NCBI GenBank assembly: GCA_965199135.1
Contig: OZ240685.1
Coordinates: forward strand, 1,922,001-1,986,000
Length of the DNA: 64,000 nt
Reading direction: 5' to 3'
From: EB88 sp965199135
Lineage (GTDB): Bacteria; Acidobacteriota; Terriglobia; Terriglobales; Acidobacteriaceae
Shown here: piece after piece, positions 9,423 through 18,585 of the stretch
How the letters are laid out: each line of letters opens with the position of its first letter
How positions within the stretch are numbered: position 1 is the stretch's first letter
The notes under the pieces: model-generated
Database searches by the model: none
The model's input: the letters and a program-made list of their open reading frames with translations, nothing else
What the model was told of the DNA's origin: nothing
Program-made: the position numbers and the translations under genes

Positions 9423-9809
9423 CTAGCGGCGCGTTGGCACCTGCCAGCTTTCAAGCTGGTGTTCGTGCGCTTCCATGTCAACACGGGCGCCGCGGAACGT
9501 CACACCCTCGAGACGAAGCCGCAGCCGCTGTTCCTGGGCTGCATCGTCGCGCAGCTTGATCACGCCGCCAGACCCAACGATCCGTTGCCAGGGCAGGCTG
9601 TCCGAGACTTCCTTGCGCAGCAGTGCCGCGACCGCCCGGTGGTAAAGCGGATAGCCGGCAGCGGCGGCGATCCTGCCATAGGTCGACACTCGACCCCGTG
9701 GCACGGAACGGATCATCTCGCGAAACGCGAAGTCCCGTTCTTCATCGGCGGAGAGCGACTTCCGTAGGAGTCTTCGTCGAAGGTCCTGCGGAGGAAATGG
9801 CTTCGTCAT
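9423..9809 (-). CDS. Alkyltransferase-like protein (ATL; MGMT fold without active Cys)
   Basis: A 128-residue protein with the DNA-binding C-terminal fold of O6-alkylguanine-DNA alkyltransferase: SVPRGRVSTYGRIAAAAGYP (helix-turn-helix), HRAVAALLR and PWQRIVGSGG. In true alkyltransferases the last motif is PCHR with a Cys that accepts the alkyl group; here the Cys is Trp, the hallmark of ATL proteins. Known ATLs bind O6-alkylguanine and hand the lesion to nucleotide excision repair. The ATG at 9809 is chosen; an upstream extension would overlap the large gene that ends at 9859. Confidence 0.82.
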   Translation of the reverse strand: MTKPFPPQDLRRRLLRKSLSADEERDFAFREMIRSVPRGRVSTYGRIAAAAGYPLYHRAVAALLRKEVSDSLPWQRIVGSGGVIKLRDDAAQEQRLRLRLEGVTFRGARVDMEAHEHQLESWQVPTRR

Positions 9810-9858
9810 TTGCCCTATCTTACTAAGACGCACGGGGCGCGAAGTGTGAATCTCCCGG

Positions 9859-12800
9859 CTAGTAGTAATTGCTATCTCCTCCATAGGTGATCGTGTAGGT
9901 ATGCTGCCCGGCCGCAAGCGCCGCTGTCACATAAGTGGCATGCCCCAAAGCGTCGAGGGTTAGTGTTGCGATTGGCTGCGCGCCCTCGATCGACAATGTT
10001 GCCGAACCGCCTGGGATGGCGCTTGAGCCCACGAAGGAAAAGGAGATCATGACCGTGTCCCCGTAGCTGGAAGGATTCAATGAAGTAGTCATCGTGATGT
10101 TGACCGGCGCTCGTGACACGTTGCAATTGACTGTCGCGGAGTTACTTCCCTGATAGTTGCTGTCGCCCGGCCAGGATGCGGAGAGCACGTGAGCCCCTGC
10201 GGAAGGTGCTGGAATGCTGAATGACGCGAAGCCCCCTGCGATCGAGGCTGTGCCGACGGGTGAGGCTCCATCGGTAAAGGTCACGGTCCCGGTGGCATTG
10301 CCGGGCGCTGCGACAATCAGGGCCACGGGGGCTCCATAGGTCAGAGACTGGCAGGAGAGGCTCAGCGCGATGCTGGATGAGGCTTTGCCAACCAGAAAGC
10401 TGGTCGATGCTGTTGCCGCCGTGTAGCTGCCGCTGACAGCCTGCGATGCGTTCAGTACGACGGTGCCCGCACCGGTCAACGTAACCACATTTCCAGAGAC
10501 GATGGCAGGTCCGCTGGCGACGCCGTAGGTGATCGCGCCGCTTGATGCAGAGCTGGCGAGCACCGTGAAGGAAGCGCTGCCGTAGGTCTGACTACCGATC
10601 GGTGAAAAGATCAACGTCGGTACAGCAGGGTTGACGGTCACTGTCGTGCTGGCAAAGCTGGGAGCAAAGTCGTTTGTTCCTCCGTAGCTCGCAGTGACGG
10701 TGTGTAGGCCAACTCCGTTCAGCACGACTGACAAGGAGCCCGTGCCGCCGGCAAGCGTGATGGGCAGGCCTCCGTTGAGGGCGACCGTGGTGCCATTCCA
10801 CGTGTCGCTAAGGGTGACGTTGCCTGAAGGCGTACTGCCGGTGTTCAGGGTATCTTTCACGGTGACGGAGAAGGTCGTTGCGCTGAAGCTGGTCACAGGG
10901 TTCGTCGAGGTTGTGAGCGCCGTCGCTGTGACGTCCGGCGGCAACGCCGTCCCGCTCAGGGCGATGGTTTGGACAACGCTGCCGTTCAGATTGGTGTCGT
11001 TTAGTGAAAGGCTGCCCACAACGAAACCCGGGGTTGTTGGAACGAAACTTACCGGCAACGTACAGGAGGCACCAGGGAGGAGCGTCCCATTAGTCCAGGA
11101 GCTCGCTGTCAGCAGTGGGCACGCATTCGCTGCGCTGCTGTTAAGGCTGAAGTTACTGGCGATGCTGGGATTGGATCCAGTTGTGGGAAGAGGCAAGATC
11201 AGGGGTGCGTTGCCACTGTTAAGCAGCGTGACGGTTTGCGCCGCGCTCCTGTCTCCAGCGTAGGTGCTGGGAAAGCTGAGTGCAGGAGGATCGACGAGGT
11301 CCACCTTGAGGATGCGATTATTCCCCGTGTCTGCGATGAACACGTTCCCAAAGCCGTCCGCGACGACATCGTTCGGCTGGGAGAGACCAGTGCCGATTGT
11401 GGTCTCGACGTAGCTACCGTTTGCAGGTGTCTCTTTGAGAACGCGGTTGTTGTATTCATCGGCAATGTATAGATTGCCCCAGGCGTCCACAGAGAGCTTG
11501 ATATGGTTCAGGCTGCTTGTTGAAACCGTGCTCTGCACGAAAGTGCCGTTGGTGAAGGAACCTTTCACCACGCGATTGTGATTGGTGTCCGCAACATAGA
11601 TGTTGCCGGATCCATCCAGTGCGACAGAGAGCGGATTGCTCAAACCGGTAAACGGCAGGACGGCTTGCGTGTAGGTACCGGTGCCTGTAAGTACTTCTTT
11701 GAGGATGCGGTTGCTCCCGGCATCTGCGATGTAGACGTCTCCCCCTGCATCCAAAGCTACTCCGGAAGGATAATCGAGACCCGTAGAGACTACAGTCGAT
11801 TCTGTGTAGGAGTTGCCTGTCCATGTCTCGTTGAGGATCCGGCTGTGCCAGGTGTCGGCGAGATAGATATTGCCCGTGCCGCCCACCACAGCAGCAAGCG
11901 GCCAGTACAGCGCGCTCGTGGCCACAACGCTTTGCGTGTAAGTGCCGCCGGACGGGGTCAGCTTGAGTAGCCGCATGTTATCTGTATCCGTGACGTAGAT
12001 GTTTCCCGCAGCATCTGTAGCCAGACCACGAGGAGCGTTGAGTCCGCTCGCAATCACGGTCTGCGTCGAAGGGAGGAAGGTGGTCTGGGGACCGATCCCG
12101 GTGCCCCATACATACCCGGTCGCAATTGGTGTACCTGCGCTCCCCTGCAGCAGCACTCCACCGTACCTCGCCCCCGACTCTGTTGGCTGAAACCCTACGA
12201 TCGCGGTACACGTGCTCCCGGCAGCGTAGCTCGTCGATGGCTGGCAGGTTCCCTGGCCTGTGGATGTGAAGTCGCTTACGGTTGTTCCCTGGGTCGACAC
12301 TTGGAAAGGGAGGGTGCCAAGCTGGCCTGCTGTATCAAATGCGAAAACAACAGAGAGTACCTTGAACCCGTTGCTCCCTACGGCTACATTGCCGAAGTTT
12401 CCTGCAACGGTCGCGATCTCGTACACCGGCTGAGTGCTGCTGTTGTTGTCCACGTAAATGTTTCCACTCGCATCGGCACTTACACCATAGGGTTGCATAA
12501 GGCCACTGCCGAGGACCTTCTGCGTAAAGGAGCCGCCGCTGGAAGGCGCTTCGAGGACGAGACGATTGTTGCCTCCGTCCGCGATATACACGTTCCCCGC
12601 GCTATCCACCGTGACCGAAGCAGGCGTCACAAGGCCGCTCCCCAGGGTCGACGCTGTGTAGCTGCCTCCCGACACCGTCTCTTTCACGATGCGATTGTTG
12701 TTGGTGTCCGCGATGTAGACGTTCCCGCTCCCATCCACCGCGACACCGAGCGGTGAATTCAGGCCGGTTGCCAATGGGCTTTGCACATATCCACCGTTAT

Positions 12801-13323
12801 AGAGCGTTTCGAGCACGACGGTGTTCGCTGTGCTATCCGCGATGTAGAGGTTGCCGCCCGCATCCACGGCAACGGCGGATGGCCGCTGGAAACCGCTCCC
12901 CACGATGCTCGCTGTATAGCTCCCTCCGGATGCGGTCTCCTTCACGACGCGGCTGTTGCCCGAGTCCGCAATGTAGACATCTCCCAGGCTGTCCACGGCT
13001 ACCGCAAGCGGCTGGTTCAATCCCGTTGCGAGCACGCTCTGCACATAGCTCCCGCCAGAGAGGGTCTCGAGGAGTACTCGGTTGTTCCCTGTGTCTGCGA
13101 TGTAGAGGTCACCCGCACTATCGGCGGCTACATGATGTTGTGTGCTGAGCCCGGAGCTGCCGCTCAGCGCGACACTCTCGACGCCTGCAACATGCGCGGT
13201 CTGCGCGTGTGCGGAAACAGCACAGAACAGGAGCAGAAACAGGACCGCAAGAGGCGCTTGGCCTCGACTCTGTCGGTCGCAACGAAGTCCGAGCACTGCC
13301 ACCTCCTCGAAGACGGCGGCCAT
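9859..13323 (-). CDS. Large secreted NHL-repeat / Ig-like domain protein
   Basis: About 1154 residues. A long signal peptide (APLAVLFLLLFCAVSAHAQ) is followed by two blocks of about six NHL blades each, roughly residues 55-320 and 425-710. Blades follow the pattern PxxVAVDxxGNVYIADTxNNRVVKE. A non-repeat stretch with two Cys separates the blocks. After residue 715 come an ASH-like beta domain (LLNSGNAPLILPLPTTGSNP), two Ig-like 'Big_3/5' domains (SGNVTLSDTW, GDSNYQGSNS) and an MBG-like domain. The protein stops abruptly at TYGGDSNYY, where relatives normally continue the strand. It is probably extracellular, binding carbohydrate or protein. The start is uncertain between ATG 13323 and GTG 13338. 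Confidence 0.8.
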   Translation of the reverse strand: MAAVFEEVAVLGLRCDRQSRGQAPLAVLFLLLFCAVSAHAQTAHVAGVESVALSGSSGLSTQHHVAADSAGDLYIADTGNNRVLLETLSGGSYVQSVLATGLNQPLAVAVDSLGDVYIADSGNSRVVKETASGGSYTASIVGSGFQRPSAVAVDAGGNLYIADSTANTVVLETLYNGGYVQSPLATGLNSPLGVAVDGSGNVYIADTNNNRIVKETVSGGSYTASTLGSGLVTPASVTVDSAGNVYIADGGNNRLVLEAPSSGGSFTQKVLGSGLMQPYGVSADASGNIYVDNNSSTQPVYEIATVAGNFGNVAVGSNGFKVLSVVFAFDTAGQLGTLPFQVSTQGTTVSDFTSTGQGTCQPSTSYAAGSTCTAIVGFQPTESGARYGGVLLQGSAGTPIATGYVWGTGIGPQTTFLPSTQTVIASGLNAPRGLATDAAGNIYVTDTDNMRLLKLTPSGGTYTQSVVATSALYWPLAAVVGGTGNIYLADTWHSRILNETWTGNSYTESTVVSTGLDYPSGVALDAGGDVYIADAGSNRILKEVLTGTGTYTQAVLPFTGLSNPLSVALDGSGNIYVADTNHNRVVKGSFTNGTFVQSTVSTSSLNHIKLSVDAWGNLYIADEYNNRVLKETPANGSYVETTIGTGLSQPNDVVADGFGNVFIADTGNNRILKVDLVDPPALSFPSTYAGDRSAAQTVTLLNSGNAPLILPLPTTGSNPSIASNFSLNSSAANACPLLTASSWTNGTLLPGASCTLPVSFVPTTPGFVVGSLSLNDTNLNGSVVQTIALSGTALPPDVTATALTTSTNPVTSFSATTFSVTVKDTLNTGSTPSGNVTLSDTWNGTTVALNGGLPITLAGGTGSLSVVLNGVGLHTVTASYGGTNDFAPSFASTTVTVNPAVPTLIFSPIGSQTYGSASFTVLASSASSGAITYGVASGPAIVSGNVVTLTGAGTVVLNASQAVSGSYTAATASTSFLVGKASSSIALSLSCQSLTYGAPVALIVAAPGNATGTVTFTDGASPVGTASIAGGFASFSIPAPSAGAHVLSASWPGDSNYQGSNSATVNCNVSRAPVNITMTTSLNPSSYGDTVMISFSFVGSSAIPGGSATLSIEGAQPIATLTLDALGHATYVTAALAAGQHTYTITYGGDSNYY

Positions 13324-13686
13324 GCTCCACCGTTCCACTCCTTTATCGGCAAAAAGTTCGTGTCCATGAATGAATCAGTTCGGGTGAGGATGTCATCTCT
13401 CGTGGCAGTGCATTCTCACTTGTTCGTGACTCCTCCAAAAGGGACTCGGGCACACAGATGTAGGCTTTGGTGAGCAGAAAGAGCGTGTGTCTGGAGACAA
13501 TGCGGCGCTCCTGCTGCGTGCTCCAGTGTTGCGCACGATGCATAGGTCCGGCATGGAAGAACCTTGAGTGCTCCCTCGGAAGTTGCAAGTTAACGAAGAA
13601 GCAAAAATTTAAACTTGCCGGTGCGACAAAGAAGCGTCTAGGCTTTGCACAACAAGACAAAACAAGGTCTTTTGGAAGAAGGCGCC
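13324..13686. other. Divergent intergenic region
   Basis: About 360 bases between the leftward NHL gene and the rightward PAS kinase. It should hold both promoters. A possible -35/-10 pair for the kinase is TTGCAA (near 13582) followed about 17 bases later by an AT-rich AATTTA, but this is weak. Open frames here lack coding character. Nothing else is recognised. Confidence 0.4.
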
Positions 13687-15675
13687 GTGGACCCCGAGGC
13701 AGAAAAGAGGCACGACGAACCTCTTCCTGAAACAGAAGAGGTTGTGCTGGCTCCAGTGGCCGCGCCTTCCGACTGGATGTTTCTGCAACCGGCAATCCTG
13801 GACCAGATGCATGACGCCATCATTGTCATGGATCTGAAAGGTGTCGTTACCGGGTGCAATCGCGCTGCAGAACAGGTGTACGGTTACTCCGCCAAAGAAC
13901 TGATCGGTCACAGTGCCGCCGTACTTTATTCAAAAGAAGATCGTCTTTCTTTTCACAAGGAAGTTGTCCCTTGTGTGTTGCGGGAAGGGGAGTTTCGTGG
14001 CGAGGTTCGCAACCGAACACGCGCGGGCGACTCTATCTATATCCATATGTCCATAACATTGTTACGCGACGGGGATAACCAACCCGCAGGCATGGTCGGC
14101 TTCTCGATCAATGTTACGGCGCAGAAGCTGGGCGACTTAGCCGTGAAACGCAGTGATGATATGGAGCGCACGATGCAGGCAGAGCGAGAAGAATCCGCCA
14201 CCATGCGCATGCTGTTCCGTGCTGTCGAGAACGCAGAAGACGTCTTCCTGATGACCGAGGCCGAACCGGTCAGCGAGCCGGGTCCACGTATCCTCTATGT
14301 CAACGCGGCTTTCGAACGCATGACCGGGTACACGCGTGAGGAAGTGATCGGGAAGACGCCGCGCATCCTGCAGGGACCGAACACGGACCGTGCCGCGCTC
14401 GACCGCATCCACAGGGCACTGAAGCGCTGGAAGCCGGTGCGGGAAGAGATGACCAACTACCGCAAGGATGGCACCGAATTCACGGTGGATCTCTCGATTG
14501 TGCCAATCGCCAATGAGCAGGGCTGGTACACGCACTGGATGGCTATCCAGCGGGATACCACCGAGCAGAAGCGTGTGCGCGAGGAGCTTGTTGCGGGACG
14601 ATCACGGCTCAACTTCCTGACCGAGGCGATGCCGCAGTTGCTCTGGACCGCAAACGGCGAGGGCCTGTGCGAGTTTGTGAGCCAGTCCTGCGCGAAGTTC
14701 CTCGGCGTTCCCGCCAGCGAGTGCTACGGCGACGGCTGGTTCCGTTTCGTTCATCCTGAGGATGTGCAGCGCGCCGAAGCGACGTGGCGCACCGCGGTCG
14801 CCCAGAAGCACACCTTTATTGTCGAGTACCGGCTTCGACAGGCCAGCGGCGAGTACACCTGGTTTCTGCATCGTGCTGTGCCACGCTTCGACCCTTCGGG
14901 CGACATCCTGGAGTGGGTCGGCAGCTCCACTGACATCGAACAGCAGAAGCGCAGCGAGGCGGCTATCCGCCAGAGCGAGAAGCTGGCCGCAGTGGGCCGG
15001 CTTGCCTCGAGCATCGCGCACGAGATCAACAACCCGCTCGGCTCTGTAACCAACCTCCTCTATCTCCTGAGCACGCAGCGGTCGCTCGACCACACCGCCA
15101 AGGAATATGTGCGGACCGCGCAGGAGGAGCTGGCGCGCGTCTCCGAGATCACCACGCAGACCCTGCGTTTCCATAAGCAGTCCACCCACGCTGCACCGGC
15201 GCGTATCCCCGAGATCCTTGATGCGGTACTCGCCTTCTATCGGCCAAAGATCCACTCCTGCGGGCTGCAGGTGCGGCGCGAATACGCGCGAACAGACCAG
15301 CTGAACTGTTTTGCGGCCGACCTGCGCCAGGCGCTGGCCAACCTTATCGGCAATGCCATCGAAGCGTCCGCAAGCGGCGGCCGTCTCCGTGTACGGCTGC
15401 GGCAGGATGTTTCGTGGAAGCACCGGAGGCGTCGGGGCATTCGCATCACGCTTGGCGACACCGGGCACGGGATCGACCGGGAACTGCTTTCGCGCATTTT
15501 TGAACCCTTCTACACCACCAAGGGGATCACCGGCACCGGGCTGGGCCTCTGGATCACCAAGGACCTCATCGCCAAGCATGAAGGGAAGCTCTCGATCTGG
15601 AGCGCGACCACGCCGGGACGCTCTGGCACGGTGATCTCGATCTTCCTGCCCTTCGAACGGGCGCAGCGGGCATAA
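13687..15675 (+). CDS. Soluble PAS-PAS-PAS histidine kinase
   Basis: About 662 residues, no membrane segment. Three PAS domains (about 30-140, 170-300, 310-430) precede a HisKA domain with LASSIAHEINNPLGSVTN and a HATPase domain (GNAIEASA, GDTGHGID, GTGLGLWITKD). The second PAS resembles a LOV domain (RILQGPNTD, NYRKDGTEF) but has TPR where LOV has the flavin-linking NCR. The GTG at 13687 follows GGAAGAAGG with a 4-base spacer; a TTG at 13645 and an ATG at 13777 are alternatives. No response regulator is adjacent. It is convergent with a phytochrome photosensory gene and closely related in its kinase half to the kinase at 17469, so all three may form one signalling unit. Confidence 0.85.
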   Translation: MDPEAEKRHDEPLPETEEVVLAPVAAPSDWMFLQPAILDQMHDAIIVMDLKGVVTGCNRAAEQVYGYSAKELIGHSAAVLYSKEDRLSFHKEVVPCVLREGEFRGEVRNRTRAGDSIYIHMSITLLRDGDNQPAGMVGFSINVTAQKLGDLAVKRSDDMERTMQAEREESATMRMLFRAVENAEDVFLMTEAEPVSEPGPRILYVNAAFERMTGYTREEVIGKTPRILQGPNTDRAALDRIHRALKRWKPVREEMTNYRKDGTEFTVDLSIVPIANEQGWYTHWMAIQRDTTEQKRVREELVAGRSRLNFLTEAMPQLLWTANGEGLCEFVSQSCAKFLGVPASECYGDGWFRFVHPEDVQRAEATWRTAVAQKHTFIVEYRLRQASGEYTWFLHRAVPRFDPSGDILEWVGSSTDIEQQKRSEAAIRQSEKLAAVGRLASSIAHEINNPLGSVTNLLYLLSTQRSLDHTAKEYVRTAQEELARVSEITTQTLRFHKQSTHAAPARIPEILDAVLAFYRPKIHSCGLQVRREYARTDQLNCFAADLRQALANLIGNAIEASASGGRLRVRLRQDVSWKHRRRRGIRITLGDTGHGIDRELLSRIFEPFYTTKGITGTGLGLWITKDLIAKHEGKLSIWSATTPGRSGTVISIFLPFERAQRA

Positions 15676-15679
15676 CTCT

Positions 15680-15716
15680 CCGCAGCGTCCTCCGGAGCGA
15701 AGCGAAGGAGCTGCGG
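15680..15716. repeat. REP-like hairpin element between convergent genes
   Basis: CCGCAGC (15680-15686) pairs with GCTGCGG (15710-15716), and TCCT pairs with AGGA inside, leaving a loop with GGAGCGAAGCGA. The core is similar to a second element at 39028-39051 (both have GAGCG[A/T]AGCGAAGGA followed by TGCGG), so this is probably a dispersed repeat. It may also act as a terminator for the two convergent genes, although there is no T-run. Confidence 0.5.
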
Positions 15717-15735
15717 TACTTGCCGGGCCCGCGTT

Positions 15736-17253
15736 CTACCGGTTGTAAGAGACCACGTTGATGAGGTTGCGAAGCTCGTTGGCAACCCTCAGCTCTGTCT
15801 CCGACCAGGGGGCCGCCTGGCCCTTCACTTCTTCCTTCCAGGCCTCGAACGACTTTCGAGGGCTCAGCCGCATGCCATCATCCGAGACCATGACTGGCTT
15901 CTCCGGGTTGCCGCCCCAGCTTGCGGTCTGCGGCAGCTCCGGGCGGAAGAACAGAACATGATGGCTGGGCTGCTGCCCGATCCGGAGAGCGATCAAACCA
16001 GAGGCCGTGCTACGCATGTCGGCAGTGACGGGGAAGTGGTTCTGCAGCGACCCGGTGGCAAACAGGTTCGGCACCTCGGCGGCGTCGAGAAGCTTTACCA
16101 GGTCGAGCAGCTCGGTGTAACTCGGGGTGCTGCCTAGCATGTGCGCCGTGTCATCGGTGATCACGGCGGCGCCGTCGGCAGGGATCAGATCGGTCAGGGT
16201 CGGTGTCGAGTTCACCAGGCCGAGCAGGGGGTTCGGAGCGGTGCTCATCATCTCTAGGAACTTGGCCTGAATCGCGATCGCGCTGGATTGGTACTCCGAC
16301 TCTTTCTGCACCTCGCGTCGCTGGATCTCGGTCGACAGCACTTCACCGATAAAGGTGCACGCCTTGCGGATCTCGTAGGGGATGAATCGCGGCGTGGGAT
16401 GGTGGCAGGCAACGAGGCCCCACAGCCGGCCCTCGCGCAGGATTGAGACCGACATGGAGGCTGCCACTCCCATGTTGCGCAGGTACTCACAGTGCACCGG
16501 CGAGACGCTGCGCAGGCCGGAGTGGCTGAGGTCCATGGGGCGGCCAGAATCAGGATTCAGAGCTGGAACAAGTGGGGTCGGTACATAGTCCGCGTCCACG
16601 ACGTTGCGGATCGGGTTCAGCGTGTACAGCCGGCGCGCCTGCTCCGGGATGTCGCTCGCAGGGAACCAGAGGCCAAGGAAGCTGTCTGCTGTCTCGATCT
16701 TGGCTTCAGCGACGACCTCGCCCTCGAAAGAGGGCGCAAAGCGGTAGATGAGCACCCGGTCAAACCCGGTCATCTCGCGAATGCCCCGGGCTGCCTCGTT
16801 CCAGAGGGAGCCCATGTCCACAGCGTTGTGCAGCGAGGTGGTGAGCCGATTGATGATTTTGTAGAAGGAGAGAAAGCGTGCGTTCTGCGCGAGCGTCGCC
16901 GGCTCAAGCTCCAGGACCGAGAAGCCATCGACGCGGTGAACAAACCCGTCCAGGGTTTCACCGTCCTTCGTGGTAGCAAGCGCCAGCTCCACGGGATTGT
17001 TATCCCGGGGATCCACGGAGTCGAGGGCGAAGCGAACGCCTTCCTCCTGTTTTTGGCTGAGGATTGCCGAGAGCGGTTTCCCGAGCAGTCGGTCTGCTGG
17101 CGTGCCAAGCAACGACTGAATATTTGCACTCACCTGGAGGATGGTGAGCTCCGGCTCGCGAAGTACAAACATAAGGCCATGCGGTTGAATAGCACCCGGA
17201 ATATGAATCGGCTCACGCGCGCACAGGTCAAGGTCGAGGATCTCTTCTTTCAC
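15736..17253 (-). CDS. Bacteriophytochrome photosensory module (PAS-GAF-PHY) without output domain
   Basis: The GTG at 17253 gives a 505-residue protein that begins just before the chromophore-binding site: Cys11 in LDLCAREPIHIPGAIQPHG, the bacteriophytochrome biliverdin Cys position. A PAS domain (to about 115), a GAF domain with FPASDIPEQARRLY and the chromophore-pocket His in SPVHCEYLRNMGV, and a PHY domain whose tongue carries SPRKSF (PRxSF motif) follow. The protein ends about 20 residues after the PHY helix (ELRNLINVVSYNR). Most bacteriophytochromes continue into a histidine kinase; this one has none. It is divergent from one PAS kinase and convergent with another. All photochemical residues seem present, so it should be a red/far-red sensor acting through a separate partner. 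Confidence 0.9.
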   Translation of the reverse strand: MKEEILDLDLCAREPIHIPGAIQPHGLMFVLREPELTILQVSANIQSLLGTPADRLLGKPLSAILSQKQEEGVRFALDSVDPRDNNPVELALATTKDGETLDGFVHRVDGFSVLELEPATLAQNARFLSFYKIINRLTTSLHNAVDMGSLWNEAARGIREMTGFDRVLIYRFAPSFEGEVVAEAKIETADSFLGLWFPASDIPEQARRLYTLNPIRNVVDADYVPTPLVPALNPDSGRPMDLSHSGLRSVSPVHCEYLRNMGVAASMSVSILREGRLWGLVACHHPTPRFIPYEIRKACTFIGEVLSTEIQRREVQKESEYQSSAIAIQAKFLEMMSTAPNPLLGLVNSTPTLTDLIPADGAAVITDDTAHMLGSTPSYTELLDLVKLLDAAEVPNLFATGSLQNHFPVTADMRSTASGLIALRIGQQPSHHVLFFRPELPQTASWGGNPEKPVMVSDDGMRLSPRKSFEAWKEEVKGQAAPWSETELRVANELRNLINVVSYNR

Positions 17254-17468
17254 GCCTGGTCTATCCTCCGATGGCTGCCTGAGTGGATGGGCTGCTCTTC
17301 GTTCCCCTCGACTATAGGCCAGTCGTTTGGACCTTCCTAGGGATGTTCTGAAAGCAGCGCCACAGCACAAAAACCGGAGGGATCCCAATGCCCTGAACGG
17401 TGCAAAGAGCGCTTGTTCTGCGCCTGCTACCAAGCTGTGGGAACATAACTGGTAAGGAATCAGCTTGG

Positions 17469-18581
17469 ATGGAAATGTTACAGAAAGAGCAACCCTGGCA
17501 GGCGCTGCTGGACTCAGCCGGCGAAGGCATCTGGGGCGTGGACCTCGAGGGCACCTGCACGTTTGTTAACCGTGCGGCACTGGCCATGCTTGGGTTCCCA
17601 CCGGAGGAGCTTGTGGGCCAGAACATGCACGACATGATTCATCACCACTACCCGGATGGCGCCGCCTACCCGGCGGGAGAGTGCATCGTCTACCAGGTCT
17701 ACCTCGAAAATCGGCCGTTCACGAACCGGGTCGACCACCTCTTTCGCAAGGATGGAAGCCTCTTCTGGGCAGAGATGTCGGCGCAGCCGATCGTCGATGA
17801 CGGCAGGGTTCGTGGGGCGGTCGTCACCTTTCGGGACATCACGGCGACGCGCCTCGCCGAAGCCGCGCTGCGCCGGAGTGAGAAGCTGGCAGCGGTCGGA
17901 CAGCTCGCCAGCTCGATTGCGCACGAGATCAACAACCCGCTCGAAGCCGTGATGAACCTGCTCTACCTGGTGCGAACCGGGGCCACCATCGAGGAGGTGA
18001 AAGGTTTCGCCGCGCAGGCCGAGATGGAGCTGGCGCGGGTTGCCGACGTCACTACCCAAACGCTGCGCTTCCATAAGCAGCAGTCGAGAGCAGCTCCCGC
18101 CAACCTGAGCGAGACCATTGCAGCGATCCTGCGGCTGTATGCGGTCCGCTTTTCGGCACGTGCGATCAACCTCGAGCTGCGTCTGCGCAGGACACCCGCC
18201 ACGCTGCTCTACGAGGGTGATTTCCGACAGGTGCTGAACCACCTTGTGCGCAATGCCTACGACGCCATGCCCCACGGTGGAACCCTCCGGGTTCGCCTGC
18301 AGGAGGCATCGCGGGGCGGTGAACCGGGCATCCGGATTACTGTCGCCGATACCGGGAGCGGATTTCTGCCGGAGATGCGGCTGCACCTCTTCGAGCCCTT
18401 CTACACCAGCAAGGAAGCGACCGGAACCGGCCTGGGACTCTGGATCTCGAAGGGGATCGTCGACAAGCATGGCGGTTCGATCCGGATGCGTAGCCGGCAA
18501 GGGCAGGGCACCGTCTTTTCCGTGTGGCTCCCGCTTACGCCCGGGCTGAATGCATCGATCGAAGCGAGAGGAATATCATAG
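17469..18581 (+). CDS. Soluble PAS histidine kinase next to the phytochrome module
   Basis: About 370 residues: one PAS domain (about 10-130; SAGEGIWGVDLEGTCTFVNR, FRKDGSLFWAEM), HisKA with phospho-acceptor His in LASSIAHEINNPLEAVMN, and HATPase (VRNAYDAMPHGG, VADTGSGFLPE, GTGLGLWISKG). The kinase half closely matches that of the kinase at 13687 (shared KLAAVG.LASSIAHEINNPL and TTQTLRFHKQ), indicating duplication. The ATG at 17469 is preferred to an upstream GTG at 17400, which would add a leader with no homology. It diverges from the phytochrome gene across 215 bases and its stop is 4 bases before the next gene. Confidence 0.85.
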   Translation: MEMLQKEQPWQALLDSAGEGIWGVDLEGTCTFVNRAALAMLGFPPEELVGQNMHDMIHHHYPDGAAYPAGECIVYQVYLENRPFTNRVDHLFRKDGSLFWAEMSAQPIVDDGRVRGAVVTFRDITATRLAEAALRRSEKLAAVGQLASSIAHEINNPLEAVMNLLYLVRTGATIEEVKGFAAQAEMELARVADVTTQTLRFHKQQSRAAPANLSETIAAILRLYAVRFSARAINLELRLRRTPATLLYEGDFRQVLNHLVRNAYDAMPHGGTLRVRLQEASRGGEPGIRITVADTGSGFLPEMRLHLFEPFYTSKEATGTGLGLWISKGIVDKHGGSIRMRSRQGQGTVFSVWLPLTPGLNASIEARGIS

Positions 18582-18585
18582 GAAC

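Noticed and set aside
14602..15579. Minus-strand frame within the PAS kinase gene
   Set aside because: The opposite strand has intact HisKA and HATPase motifs; this is a shadow frame.
17400..17468. GTG at 17400 as start of the kinase next to the phytochrome
   Set aside because: It would add 23 residues with no similarity to a PAS domain; the ATG at 17469 begins right before the PAS fold.
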